A program made the translations under genes and the position numbers. Source: Chionoecetes opilio (Eukaryota > Arthropoda > Malacostraca > Decapoda > Majidae). Taken from it: a DNA stretch of 64,000 bases. Of the stretch, positions 1 to 11,272 are shown piece by piece (within the stretch, counting starts at the first letter, position 1; the number at the start of each line of letters is the position of its first letter). The notes beneath the pieces were generated by a model. The model did not search any database. It was not told the origin of the DNA and saw nothing but the letters and a program-made list of their open reading frames with translations. The stretch is from assembly GCA_016584305.1 (NCBI GenBank), contig JACEEZ010022944.1:1-64000 (forward strand), written 5' to 3'.

Positions 1-151
1 AAGTGTGGGAAAAAAAGGTTTTAAAACCCGTTCAAAACTCCCCCGACACACCTTTGGGACACACTGGCTTGGGGGGTTCAAGTGTGATATTTGTAGCAAG
101 TGTTTCAAGACAAAGGGTGATATTGCCAGGCACGTAAAGATCCACTTTTAA
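1..151 (+). pseudogene. ZNF copy 1, 3' end of C2H2 zinc-finger gene (partial)
   Basis: The window opens inside the last two fingers of the C2H2 gene that recurs seven more times here. The sequence encodes the family's diagnostic C-terminal finger (FKCDICSKCF followed by the H-x3-H and a final HF-stop), with the TAA at 149-151. The start of the gene lies outside the window. The penultimate finger has small indels and homopolymer runs, such as seven A after tgtggg, so the frame is broken relative to intact copies 4 and 8. It is a genuine family member by alignment to 24900-25058. Whether the frameshifts are biological or base-calling errors cannot be decided from this sequence. Confidence 0.8.
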
Positions 152-990
152 GTGGTGTGTTGTGTGGACAAGTGTGGTTTGTACCCGTGCCTGTGGGAGT
201 AGTCCTGTGTGGCAATGGTTGGTGGTGGTGGGCAGTGTTTTACATGTGTGGTGGCAGCCGTGCCCTTGTGTTCTGCGAGGGAGTAATGGCCCCAGCAGTT
301 GTTGGGTTGGCAGTGCAGGTGTGACTTTCAATAAATGTATCCAGGTTTTAAAGGTTTCTCTGCTGATTCCCTTTAAAAAAAACAGTCCTTCCACGCATGA
401 GTTACACTCCTATTTTCTGCAGGTCACATATATGTATATCGCATAAACCTTACTCTGTCTTTTCATCATCGGACAGCCGCAGGAAAAGTGATGACAACTG
501 CATTAAAAGACAAGTCCAAATTGTCTACAAATATACAAGACAGTGCGACGAAGTTAGAAAAAAAACGAGGCTATAAATATTTACCCCTGTGTCTATTTCA
601 TGCAGGTTTTTGCATAGAATGATCAAAGTATCCGGGAAAGCTGAAACATGGTATATAGTGTGAACATTCCCCTAAATATAAAGGCATTAATACAATAAGG
701 CAGAAATTTGCCAAAAAAAAGGGGGTAGCTAGTGTCATGGCAATGGGTGAAAAAGTAACTCAAACACGTGGAAATAGTTATAGATAAAACACCATGAGTA
801 GAATTAATAACAGTTTGTAGTTGTTACACCTGAACAAAAGTAATCATTGAGGCAAATACAGGAGCTCCCATACTTACGTACGTTGGGGGTTTGTACTGAA
901 CTTGCAATGTACAAAAGTTAGTCCAGCATTACTCTTGCACTACTGAACACTGCACCACAACCACTGTCAAAAGAACAAAAGTACACTAAG
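152..990 (+). repeat. ZNF 3' flank, paralogous copy A (with poly(A) signal)
   Basis: This is the 3' untranslated and downstream sequence shared by the ZNF family. Near-identical versions occur at 9422-10282 (+) and 17713-18562 (-), and shorter ones after copies 4, 5, 6 and 7. An AATAAA at 330-335, about 180 nt past the stop, is conserved in copies 2 and 4 and is the likely polyadenylation signal. Further on are TCATCATCGGACAGCCGCAG near 466 and a ~500 bp AT-rich stretch with no gene. The flank ends where the 60-bp satellite begins. Its conservation shows that gene, UTR and satellite were duplicated as one block. Confidence 0.7.
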
Positions 991-1238
991 CTTATAGCCC
1001 AATATTACTCAAAAAGTGCCTATATTGTGTCAGTTTAAATGGTCTATACAGCTTATAGCCCAATATTACTCAACAGTGCCTATATTGTATCAGCTAAAAT
1101 GGTCTATACAGATTATAGCCCCAATATTACTCAACCGGTGCCTATATTGTATCAGCTTAAATGGTCTATTTACAGCTTATAGCCCACTATTACTCAAACA
1201 GTGCATATATTGTATCAGCTTAAATGGTCTATACGTAG
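991..1238 (+). repeat. 60-bp satellite, block 1 (about 4 units)
   Basis: The tandem unit is 60 bp. It contains CTTATAGCCCAATATTACTC, then CAACAGTGCCTATATTGTAT, then CAGCTTAAATGGTCTATACA. About four units are visible. Because 60 is divisible by three, the array gives spurious open frames of the YQLKWSIQLIAQYYS type, which I do not treat as genes. The same satellite always follows the ZNF 3' flank in this window (blocks at 10283 and 16401, and the isolated block at 13280). Confidence 0.85.
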
Positions 1239-1253
1239 TGTCATGGTTCTACT

Positions 1254-1257
1254 ATTA
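1254..1257. repeat. Probable target-site duplication ATTA of LTR element, left
   Basis: ATTA sits immediately before the TG that opens the first LTR, and ATTA recurs at 6226-6229 just after the second LTR. Uninterrupted homologues of the target read ttcttactattacatccacc (11870-11889) and ...actattaacatccacc (14219-), so the two flanks rejoin correctly. LTR elements usually make 4-6 bp duplications; noise prevents fixing the exact length. Confidence 0.5.
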
Positions 1258-2868
1258 TGTATAGCCCGTTATTCGGAAGAGATAGGATGGGACTTCTTAT
1301 CATACAATTCCCGGGTTATGTCCCGTACGCAATTCATCTTTAGTTTTCTGGTAATTATCTTCCTTCTTCATTCTCACTTTCTATCTTCCTCCTTCCTTCC
1401 TTTCACCCCCCCCCCCCCTTCCCCGACATGCCGGGTGCGAGTAAAACATTCGTGGGACACTTATTTGCGATCATTCGATAAAATATGAGGTTCAAAACCG
1501 TTTCATCCTCCCCTCACCCTCCTATCAGATCAAGGAACACTCCTACTTCTTAATGTCCTTCAAACTTAGCCACAATATGACAGAGCACGTTCATAAATGG
1601 ATGTGTTAGTCGAGTTATTTGCTAAATTAAAAGTCGAACAAATTTATGGTTCGACTTCCACTACCTCGTCTCTCAATTAAAACCGTTGTATGCTTGAAAC
1701 TAAACCCAATAAACACTTTCCCTGGATATTAGAGATTAACATATTAAATTCTTATATATCAAAAGTAACAGAAACTGTATTATAGGCCAGCCCGTTCAAT
1801 AGGTTTACACTTGTTTCATTAGTTAATTAGTATTCAGGGTCTATAAGCTTTCAGGAGAGGCCAATATCATTAGAATTGCGAACATTCCCTTTGCATCCCA
1901 ACTGCACCTTAGCTACCACGAGAGTCAGTCGTCTCCTTACACGCATTGTAGGTAAGACTCGGCACCTCGCTCCTGTTTCCCCCCATTCCATTGTTATGAT
2001 ATATCTATCTATATGCTCATATATAGGTATGTGTTCAGTTTACTAACGCATAGGAGCACTGCCCCATCCTTATAAGTTGTTATAAACGTGAGTCGCTCTA
2101 CACTTTCATGTAAGCTTGACGGAGTCCCTCCTCCCCGGCTCTCCTCTCAGAAACCAGGCCACATGGACAGTGAAAATCCCCACACCAACCCATTCCTCTC
2201 ACATTTTCTTCCTATATCAATTCCATGATATACCTATAGTGCCAGTGATTAGATACGGACATAGGTGGTAGTCCTAAGAAAAGATTCATGGTAGGGAGGT
2301 TGATGCTTCTAAAAGAGCTTGCCCGTTCCAAATTAGTGTTTATGTATGTGTCTAAGATCGCAAACTGAAATAATGTTCATGGTAATAAAATAGGATGATG
2401 TTTCAAATATAGTTCTTGTGTTTATGGCAAAAACCCCAGGTGACTATTCCGCGGGGTTAGGAATAATACTTTCCCCCACAACTTCAAAAAGAGTCAGCCT
2501 ACTCGGTTGTAATTCTAAGTATCAAACACCCGACTGACAAGATTAAATCTAATATATAAATAATTCAACGTGCTAGGAGTAAACACAGAGAAAAACTACT
2601 CGCTTGAGGCTGGTGCAGCACTTTCCCATTAACTCATACCCTTCCCCTTAACCTAAAACCCCTACCCTTCCCCTTAAATTTCATCCCTATTTCAGTACTC
2701 TCCGCCAGCGAAGAAGTTCGTTCATACTATAATCACATAGTGAAGTCATAAGACTAGTTTCAACTCATCAATTCGGTGGGAATCAATGAAAAATCATACT
2801 CAATTAATATTCATTCAAATAACAAAGGCACAGGTATAAACAAACTCATAGGAAAATCCTGGCAACAC
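1258..2868 (+). mobile_element. 5' LTR of a large-LTR retrotransposon-like element
   Basis: A ~1.6 kb direct repeat of 4641-6225. Both copies open with TGTA..GCCCGTTATTCG and end with CCTGGCAA(A)CAC. They stay collinear throughout, for example gatgtgttagtcgagttatt, CACTTTCCCTGGATATTAGA and TCAGTCGTCTC in the same order. The TG start, paired direct-repeat arrangement and flanking ATTA support an LTR. The end is AC rather than the usual CA, which may be one wrong base. Many one-base indels separate the copies, as expected from noisy sequence. There is no coding sequence inside. Confidence 0.65.
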
Positions 2869-4640
2869 TGGTGACTAAAGGGGCCCTGGTGGATATTAGT
2901 TCCTAAAAAATAACAGCAACAGAATCTCACCTGGGGAAAATAGCAAGATAAAATCAAATTTCGGTAAATTTCATACAGAAATCGATCATTATAAAGGCTC
3001 ATTAGATCTTTACCCCCATAAACCCAAAACCCTACACCACATGAACATGACCATGTGGGCAGTGAGCGTAAGAAGCGAAGCCGACACAGCCGTCAACGCC
3101 GCCGGCCTGCCGCGCATCCCCGGCCACACAGCCACGGCCGCATGCCGCCGCCTAGCCGTCGCCGCCACAGCCCGGCCGCATGCAAGCGCGCTTAGCCGCC
3201 ACGCTCGCCGCGCATGCCGCGCGCCTAGTCGCCACGCTCTGCCTCAGCGCGCCGCCTTCGTTTCCTAGCCGCATACAGCCGACACCCACACGCCTCGACA
3301 CCGCCAACAGTCGAAGAAAGGACGTGAAGCCGCGTCGGGAGGGAAGTCTGGATCTCTCTCAGCCTACCCACTGACGTCGTCATGAGTTACGCTAATAACC
3401 CCAGCGCCTAAGAACATGTACCTCATCGCGCTGTGAGCGGACATCAGTGGACGCCACTCCAAGAAGGGAGACACGACTCAGGCAGGGACACACTCTTAGT
3501 TTCCAAGATCTAGAGGAGGTCCCAGACAAGAAAATGGTATACTTCTCGGTTGCCCGTCGCCTAAGGTAGGCCGGAGCCATACAGCGCCATAAATATCCAT
3601 CCACCGTTGACAAGGGACGCCAGCGACGTTTGCTGCGTCGATAGCAAGGGAGCTCGGACGGACATCTGCTTCAGCACTCTCAAGCTTCAAAACCCGACCT
3701 ACGGAGACCTCTAAAGACTAATCGAGGAGTTGTTCAGTCAGGTTAGTAAGAATTAGTTAAATGTAGAAAATCGAGAAGGAATTATTTTGAACATAAACAT
3801 TGATAAATTTATTTTGTGGACCTGAAAGGTTAATACCTACTCTGTTTAGGGTAGTTGTAGCGTCACCCGTTATTACTCTTGGGAATCAAATCGAAAAGTG
3901 TTAAATGGAAAAACATTGGACCAGGTTTCAAAACAAATGAGGGTCGTATTTCTTAATATATCCAGGAAGAGGTTGATTGGATACCAGTCTCTCATTGAAT
4001 TTCATTAACAGGACTCAGTCTGCTTCGGTGAGTCTTCAAGGTATTAATTCAAGTTACAATCAACCCGACTTGTGTGTATTCAGGTGAAGATTAGCGAAAA
4101 GTGTTAGATGTAAATTACTGAGTTCAAGGGTAGTGTAGGTCAGACTAGATGAAACAATTGGTCTAGAAGATTCTCCTGTCTAGAAAGTCGGAGTGTCTGG
4201 TTTTCACGGGCCTCAGCCTGTTCAGTGGGAGGAGTATTTTAATCGAGATAGTAGTACCGCACTCACTTCACAGTCAACCAGCTTGCGGTGTGGCGGATAT
4301 GTCAGGACTTGTTGGGCTCTTAATCATTACCATGGAGGCTAGCCGGCGTGCGCCTCTGGGATATTCCCCGCAACGAGAAATAAGGGTACTGAGTCAGTTT
4401 GACGACCACGTTACTAACCCAGGTCGGAGGTGATTGGGATACTTCCTTTCATTGAAATTCGTGAATCTAAACACAAGCAGACAACCCGTTTTCAAAGAAT
4501 AGAAGAATTTCCCTTAAATGCACTTCCTAATTCCGTCCATACACACACATCCTCTGACGCAGCTTTAGAAAGGAAACAAAAGATCCGTGAGTAGTTAATT
4601 GTGATATTGAAGAATTTAATTTTCCGGAGAATCAGACTGG
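2869..4640 (+). mobile_element. Internal region of LTR element, no recognisable gag-pol
   Basis: This 1.77 kb lies between the two LTRs. TGGTGACTAAAGGGGCCC directly follows the first LTR and would be the primer-binding-site position, but I cannot assign a tRNA. A sharply GC-rich block at about 3041-3290 (Ala/Arg/His-rich in every frame) contrasts with the AT-rich surroundings. No reverse transcriptase, protease, integrase or zinc-knuckle motif is visible. Internal length about equal to one LTR points to a non-autonomous or deleted element, or to an internal region too corrupted by indels to read. A clean polypurine tract before the second LTR is not evident. Confidence 0.5.
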
Positions 4641-6225
4641 TGTAATGCCCGTTATTCGAAAGAGATAGGATGGGCATCTATCACTACAATTCCCGGGTTA
4701 TGCGTACGGCAATTCCAATTCTTTAGTTCTTGTGTCAATTTATCTTTTCTTTCATTCTCACTTCTATCTTCCTCTTCCTTCCTTTCACCCCCCCCCCCGA
4801 CATTCCGGGTGGAAAGTCAACATTCGTGGACACATTATTTCGCGATCATCGATAAATAAGAGGTTTCAAAACTTTCATCCTCCCCTACCCTCCTATCAGA
4901 TCTAGGAAACACTCCTAGATTTTAATGTCTTCAAAATTAGACACAATAGGACAGATCACGTTCATAAATGGATGTGTTAGTCGAGTTATTTGCTAAATTA
5001 AAAGTCGACCCAAATTATGGTTCGACTCCACTACCTCGTCTCTCAATATAAAAAACCGCGTTCGTATGCTTGAAAACTAAACCCAATAACACTTTCCCTG
5101 GATATTAGATTAAACATATTAAATTATTCATATCAAAGTAACAGAACTGTATTATAGGCAGCCCTTTCATAGGTAAACTTGTTTCCTAGTTAAATAGTAA
5201 TTCAGGGTTATAAGCTCTTCAGGAGAGGCAATATCATAGAATCGACATTCCCTTTCATCCCAACTTCACCTTAGCTACCACGAGGAGTCAGTCGTCTCTA
5301 CACTCATTTGTAGGTAAAGACCGGCACCTCGCTCCTGTTTCCACCCTTCCTTGTGTTAGGTATGATAATCTATCTATATGCTCATAATATAGAGTACTGT
5401 TGTTCAGTGTCACTAACGCATAGGAGGCTGCCCCAGCCTTATAAGTGTTATTAACGTGAAGTCGTCCTACACTTCCTTGTAGCTTCGACGGGAGTCCTCT
5501 CGCTCCTTCCTCTCCAGAAACCAGGCCACATGGTACAGTGAATCCCCACACAACCCATTCCTCTCACATTTTCTCCCAGATATACATATTCCACGTATAA
5601 CCTATAGTGCTCATTTGATACGGACATAGGTTGGTAGTCCTAAGAAGATTCTGGAGGGAGGTTATGCTCTAAAGAGCTTGCCGTTCCAATTAGGAGTGTA
5701 AGTATGTGTCGAAGATCCAAACAGAAATAATGTTTCAGGTGAATAAATAGATGAGTTCAAATATAGTTCTTGTGTTATTGCAAAAAAACCCAGGTGACTA
5801 TTTCCGCGTGTTAGGATAATACTCCCCACCACTTCCAAAAAGATGTCAGCCTTACTCGGTGTAATTCTAAAGTATCAACCACGACTAACCAAGATAAATC
5901 TAATTATAAATATTCAACGTGCTCAGGGGAGTAAACCAGAGAACTACTCGCTTGAGTTGTGTGTGGCAGCACTTCCCCGTAAACTCTACCCTTTCCCCTT
6001 AAACCTAAACTCCTACCCCTTCCCCTTAAATTCATCCCCATTCAGTACTCTCCGCCAGCGAAGAAGTTTCATACTATACTCACATAGTGATGAAGTCATA
6101 AGACTAGTTCAATTCTCAATTCACGGTGGTAAATCAATGAAAATCATAATCCAATTAATATCATTCAAATAACAAAAGGCACCAGGTATAAACAAAATCC
6201 ATAGGAAAAATTTCCTGGCAAACAC
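4641..6225 (+). mobile_element. 3' LTR of the same element
   Basis: Second copy of the ~1.6 kb repeat. It begins TGTAATGCCCGTTATTCGAA and ends TTCCTGGCAAACAC, followed by ATTA and then the catccaccactgactg target sequence. It aligns end to end with 1258-2868. It contains a poly-C tract (about 4791-4798) at the same place as in the 5' LTR. Differences are mostly single-base insertions and deletions, so insertion age cannot be estimated without polished sequence. Confidence 0.65.
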
Positions 6226-6229
6226 ATTA

Positions 6230-6615
6230 CCATCCACCACTGACTGACTGATGGCGACACTCTAATGCTTCGAGACATGTTGGAGGATGAAAATTTATAC
6301 ATGAAAACCACTGCATAGTTATAATACTCACATGGTTTGTTACGTATCTCTGAATGTTGGAACTTGAACGTGGTTAATGAGTGCAGGGTAGATTCCGTGG
6401 TGGTTGTTTTTGCCATTTTTGTTGCAAATCACTACCGTAGATAAACAGTAAGTCGCCACCATGCACTAATGTCGCCTGGCGCCATATATACCAATTATAG
6501 CATTAGACTGCTTTGTCTGTACCATGAAGGAGATACACAGTAGTTTATATCATGCTGATAATCTACCACGTTTTCGCGTGTTTTATGCTTGTAGCGCAAG
6601 TATATGTTCCCATAC
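6230..6615 (+). repeat. Dispersed repeat with GGCGCCATATATACC core, copy 1
   Basis: Starts CATCCACCACTGACTGACTG. It contains CAAATCACTACCGTAGATAA, GTCGCC..GCACTAATGTCGCC and GGCGCCATATATACCAATTA, then ATACACAGTAGTTTATATCA. Related copies are at 11878-12300, 14225-14380 (left part only), both arms of the 21.6 kb palindrome, 31745-31870, 45700-45810 and 61785-61860. No protein is encoded. The TATA-like block at a fixed place could be a promoter of a retroelement or of the ZNF unit, but this is only inference. Confidence 0.6.
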
Positions 6616-7075
6616 AGAAGGAATGAAAAAGAGAGAGAGTAGAGAGAAAGGAATGATGAAAAAGAGAGAAAGAGAGAAGAGGAGGGAGAGAGAGAATGAA
6701 GGAGTACGGTGAGGGAAAAGAGAGAGAATTAAAGAGAGGAAGGGGGAGAGAGGAGAATAAAGAGAGGAAGGAGAGAGAGAATAAAGAGAGGAAGGGAAGA
6801 GAGAATAAAGAGAGGAAGGGAGAGAGAGATCAAAGAGAGGAAGGGGGCGGAGAGAGAGAATAAGAGGAAGGGGGGAGAGAGAGAGAATAAAGAGAGAGGA
6901 AGGAAGATAATAAGAGAAGAGGAAAGGAGAGAGAATAAAGAGAGGAAGGGAGAGAGGAAATAAAGAGAGAAGGAAGGGAGAGAGAAAATAAAGAGAGCGG
7001 AAGGGAGAGAGAGAGAATAAAGAGAGAGGACGGGAGAGAGAGAGAGAGAATAAAGAGAGAGAAGGGAGAGAGGCA
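6616..7075. repeat. GA-rich (GAGAGA/GGAAGG) low-complexity tract
   Basis: About 450 bp of purine-only + strand made of GAGAGA, AATAAAGAGAGGAAGG and similar units. The same kind of tract occupies this position in both arms of the palindrome (CT at 21270-21390, GA at 21895-21995). The SLSLFSLS-type open frames on the minus strand are artefacts of the low complexity. Such homopurine DNA can form triplex structures and is a common cause of assembly error. Confidence 0.9.
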
Positions 7076-7500
7076 AGTGGCTGGCAGGACTTTAATCAGC
7101 TTGTTTGTTTGGACCCAGAAACGGACGGTGAGCAAAACAGTCCGTCATTTAGCGGTTGGACCCATTTATACAGGACTAACGGGCTACAGGACAGTGACAA
7201 GGTAAATGTAGACACTTAGGCAGGTACAGGTATACAAGGCATTTAAATAACCTTAAATAACCCTAAAATAAGAACATTTTTCCTAACATGGCGTATGAAC
7301 TCGGGTAATATTTTGATACTTTTGCCAAAACAGTCGTGTATTTTTAAGCAGTTTTGACCCATTTCCGGGATTGTCGGCTACAGGGACAGTGCACAAGGTA
7401 TGTAGACACGTAGGCAGTACAGGTATACAGGCAACCTAAATAAACCCTTAAATAACCATAAATAAGGTCAAATAAGAACCTTTTTCCTAACATGGGGAAA
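7076..7500 (+). repeat. ZNF 5' flank repeat, with internal ~200-bp tandem duplication
   Basis: Two related stretches follow each other (about 7120-7290 and 7320-7490). Each runs from a TTGACCCATTT block through GGCTACAGGACAGTG and TAGACACTTAGGCAG to AAGAACATTTTTCCTAACAT. The same duplicated block appears in both arms of the 21.6 kb palindrome (20930-21240 and 22030-22330). No gene is seen. Confidence 0.65.
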
Positions 7501-7980
7501 TGTACCTTGAGTACGTCTGTCAAGCGTATCCTCTAGTACTTCTCATTAATAGTTGTACTTACTTAGTTTATTAGTGAATTCGCCTCCCAGGCGCAGCTAA
7601 GGTGGGCCTCCGCTGTGGCCAGGCAGCTCGCTTCTCTGGTGGTGTGGTGGCACGCAAAAGAGTGCTTCCGGTGATGGGGTAGTTAGCCTGGTGTTGGGGG
7701 CCTCGTCAGGCACTGATGCCATGTGTTCCTCCTCCAAGTCTTTGTTTTGTGTGGTACCAAAGGTCGCCACTAGTAGTCTGTGTTTTCTAGTGTGACTTTA
7801 TTGTGTACACTCACTATTGCAGCCTCCTTCTTCCATACTCCATTTGTTTATACTTTCACCCTTATATTTGTCCTAATCCATAAACTCCACCACTTCTGTC
7901 CCTTCCTGCACATGTTGTAGTTATTACTTATCAACACTTGGGTCTTAAGCACTGAGTCTGTAGATCACACCACGCCGGAT
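7501..7980 (-). pseudogene. LINE endonuclease fragment upstream of ZNF copy 2 (decayed)
   Basis: About 7720-7970 is the noisy paralogue of 52212-52510, whose minus strand encodes a readable endonuclease-type fragment. Indels break the frame here. The preceding part (7560-7720) contains a GC-rich stretch (cctcccaggcgcagctaagg) not present at 52212 and not recognised. The fragment ends close to the acceptor-like CCGTTCCAG of ZNF copy 2. It may simply have been carried along with each ZNF duplication. Confidence 0.5.
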
Positions 7981-8002
7981 CTTTAGTTAATAAAATGATC
8001 TC

Positions 8003-8012
8003 TCCGTTCCAG
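8003..8012 (+). promoter_or_regulatory. Candidate splice acceptor of ZNF copy 2
   Basis: The pyrimidine-rich TCTCCGTTCCAG is followed by gctgcttggtatcatcac, the same context as copies 7 and 8. Reading frames in copies 7 and 8 stay open from close to this acceptor into the finger array, so a coding exon could start here rather than at the ATG at 8125. This is inference only. Confidence 0.35.
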
Positions 8013-8124
8013 GCTGCTTGGTATCATCACATCCGTGTTCGTGTACATCGTCAGTTCGACCGCCGTCAGCGTGTGGTGGCCAGGTGTTGCTGCGGTGGAG
8101 GGCTGTGGGGCGGGCAGCAAGCTG

Positions 8125-9421
8125 ATGAGTGGCCCGGGGAGCAGCAAGGATCAGTCTGCCTCAGGGGTGGGAGGCACAGGGGGTGAGGCAAGGAATCACC
8201 TGGAGGCAGGGCAGCTCAGGCCACAAGGCACACAGTGAGCTGAAGTGCCAGCAGTGGACAAAACATTCAAATGCAAGAGTAAGCTGAGAGACATTCCGTG
8301 ACACACAGTGCGTGTTAAGAAATTATGAATGTTTAGAGTGTGGGAAAAGATTTGTAGAAAGAGAGTAACCTCACCACAACACACCCTGACACACAGTGGT
8401 ATTAAGAACCATGAATGTTTAGAGGTGGAAAAACGATTTAATACAAAGAGTGACCTCACCAAAACACACCCTGACACACAGTGGTCGTTAGGAATCATGA
8501 CTGTTTAGAGTGTGGGAAAAGATTGGTAGAAGAGTGACCTCACCACACACACCCTGACACACAGTGGTGTTAAGAATTATGAATGTTTAGAGTGTGGGAA
8601 AAGATTTACTACAACGAGTTACCTCACCACGCCACACCCTGACACACAGGTGGTGTTAAGAATATTGAATGTTTAGATGTGGGAAAAAGATTTATCAAAC
8701 GAGTTCCTAACCACACACCAACCCTGACACCAGTGGTGTTAAGATTATGAATGTTGTAGAGTGTGGAAAAGATTTGCTAGAAATAGGTGACCTCCACCAC
8801 ACACACCCTTATACACAGAGGTTGTTAAGAATTATGAATGTTTAGATGTGCGGAAAAGAATTTGCTTACAATGGGTCCCTCACAAACACACCCTGACACA
8901 CAGTGTGTTAAGAATTATGGAATGTTTAGAGTGTGGGAGAAAAGATTTGCTAACAAATGGGTTCCCTCACCACACCACACCATGACACACTGGTGTTTAT
9001 AAGAATATGAATGTTTAGAGTGTGGGAAGAAAGATTTGCTAGAAATGGTGAACTCACACACACCACCCTGACACACAGTGTGTTTAAGAATGAAGAATGT
9101 TTAGAGTGTGGGAAAAGTTTGCTAGAAAGGTGAACTCACCACACACACCCTGACACACAGTGTGGTGTTAGAATTATGACTGTGGCTAGAGTGTGGGAAA
9201 AAGATTTAATAACTGGGTAAAACCTCACCAGAACACACCCGGAACACAGTGGGTTAATCATGTGTGAAATGCCTGGAGTGTGGGAAAAGGTTTTATACCC
9301 GTTCAAAACTCACCCGACACACCTTTAGACACACTGGCTTGCGGGAGCTCAAGTGTGATATTCGTAGCAAGGTTTCAAGACAAAGGGTTATATTGCCAGG
9401 CACATGAAGATCCACTTTTGA
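8125..9421 (+). pseudogene. ZNF copy 2, C2H2 zinc-finger gene, frame broken
   Basis: Aligns along its length with intact copies 4 and 8: ATG-agtggc start, N-terminal stretch rich in Gln/Ser/Gly, then repeated finger modules (gaatgtttagagtgtgggaa, cacaccctgacacacagtgg), the divergent last finger and TGA at 9419-9421. Roughly 13-14 modules can be counted, but nearly every one carries a 1-2 base indel, so no long frame survives. If functional it would be a nuclear DNA-binding protein. Indel density matches the neighbouring noisy repeats, so sequencing error is as plausible as true decay. No other domain (KRAB, BTB, ZAD, SCAN) is visible. Confidence 0.75.
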
Positions 9422-10282
9422 GGTAGTGTGTTGTGTGGACAAGTGTGGTTGTCACCCGTGCCTGTGGGAGCTGTGTCCTGTGTGGCAAATGGGTGGTGGT
9501 GGTGGCAGCTGTTTTACATGTGTGGTGGCAGGCCGTGCCCTTGTGTTCTGTGAGGGTAGTAATTGGCCCCAGCAGTTGTTGGGTTGGACAGTGCAGGTGT
9601 GACTTTTCAATAAATGTATCCAGGGTTTTAAAGGTGTCTCTGCTGATTGCCTACAAAACAGTCTTTCCACGCATGAGTTACACTCCTATTTTCTGCAGGG
9701 TCACATATACATGTATATCGCATAAAACTTACTCTGTCTCTTCATCATGGGCAGCCGCAGGAAAAGTGATTGACAACTCCCCACCCCCCCCGCATTAAAA
9801 GGGAACAAGTCCAAATTGGCTACAAATATAAAGGACAGTGCGACAAAAGTTAGAAAAAAAAACGAGGCTATAAATATTTACAACCTGTGTCTATTTCATT
9901 GCAGGTTTGTGCATAGAATGTCAAAGTATCCTGGAAAGATGAAACCGGCTATACTAGTGTGAAACATTCCCTAAATATGAAGGCATTAAATACAATTAAG
10001 CAGAAAATTTCCTAAAAAGGGGGTAGATAGTGTCATTATGGCAATGGGTGAAAAAGTAACTCAAACCCGATGGAAATAGTTATAGATTAAAAGCACCATG
10101 CAGTAGAATTAATAACAGTTTGTAGTGTTACACCTGAACAAAAGTAATCATTGAGGCAAATACAGGAGGCTCCCATATTACGTAGTCGTGGGGTTTGTTA
10201 CTGAAATGCAATGACAAAAGTTAGTCCAGGCATTACTCCTGTCACTACTGAAAACACTGCACACACCACTGTCAAAAGAACA
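9422..10282 (+). repeat. ZNF 3' flank, paralogous copy B
   Basis: Collinear with 152-990, including AATAAA at 9609-9614 and the GGGCAGCCGCAGGAAAAGTG block near 9749. It holds a short poly-C tract at about 9780-9790 that copy A lacks. No gene is seen. It runs directly into satellite block 2. Confidence 0.7.
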
Positions 10283-10705
10283 CAAAGTACACTACAGCTT
10301 ATAGCCCAATATTACTCAACAGTGCACTTATTTGTATCAGCTAAAGTCTATACAGCTTATAGCCCAATATTACTCCACAATGCCTATATTGTATCAGCTT
10401 AAATGGTCTAGAAGCTATAGCCCAATATTACTCAACAGTGCGCTATTGTATCAGCTTACATGGTAGATACAGCTTATAGCCACTATACTCAACAGTGCCT
10501 ATATGTATCAGCTTAATGGTCTATTAAGCTTTATAGCCCAATATTACCAACAGGCCTATATTGTATCAGTTTTAATGGCTATACAGCTTATAGCCCAAAT
10601 ATTACTCAACAGTGCCTATATTGTATCAGCTTTTAAAATGGTCTATACAGCGTATAGCCCCAATATTATAAACAGTGCCTATAGTGTATCATGCTGAAAT
10701 GGCCT
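10283..10705 (+). repeat. 60-bp satellite, block 2 (about 7 units)
   Basis: Same 60-bp unit and orientation as block 1, with indels. It ends at TGGCCTATACGTAGT and then ATGGTTCTTACTA, where the foldback element is inserted. Confidence 0.85.
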
Positions 10706-10729
10706 ATACGTAGTTAATGGTTCTTACTA

Positions 10730-11238
10730 GGGTATCTCATTAAGAGGGTGTACGCCATTCATAGGCCCTAGTTAAAACGCTACTGGGCGCCATCTTGATG
10801 CCAAGCCTCTTCGTTCACCAAGGACCCGGGGACGTCTCAAAGGCATTACCCCGCAGTATATCATGTTATACATGTATAAAGGATAGACTGTATCTTCGGA
10901 AATGCTTGTTTATAGATTATCCACATAAAACATAGTAAAACACAGGTAAATAAAGGGTCATTATGAGACTCTGAAGAAATATGAGAAACTTAACATTTTC
11001 ACTTAAAACTCGTCGTTCATGTATAACTTTGTGGGACAGCTTATAAGATGGCAGCTATCACTAGAAAGCAGAATTTAATTAGCTTTCCATTGAACATATT
11101 TCGTTTCTGATACATACAAATAAATTACCATGCCAAACATTAAGGTTAACTAAAAATAAATGATCTCTCCCGCCTCTCTATCTCGACCGCTCTCTCTCTT
11201 CCTCTCACTCACTCTCTCTCTCTATATATATATATATC

Positions 11239-11272
<34 letters not shown>

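Noticed and set aside
3041..3374. GC-rich Ala/Arg gene inside the LTR element
   Set aside because: Overlapping open frames with no start context, domain or codon signal; composition alone keeps the frames open.
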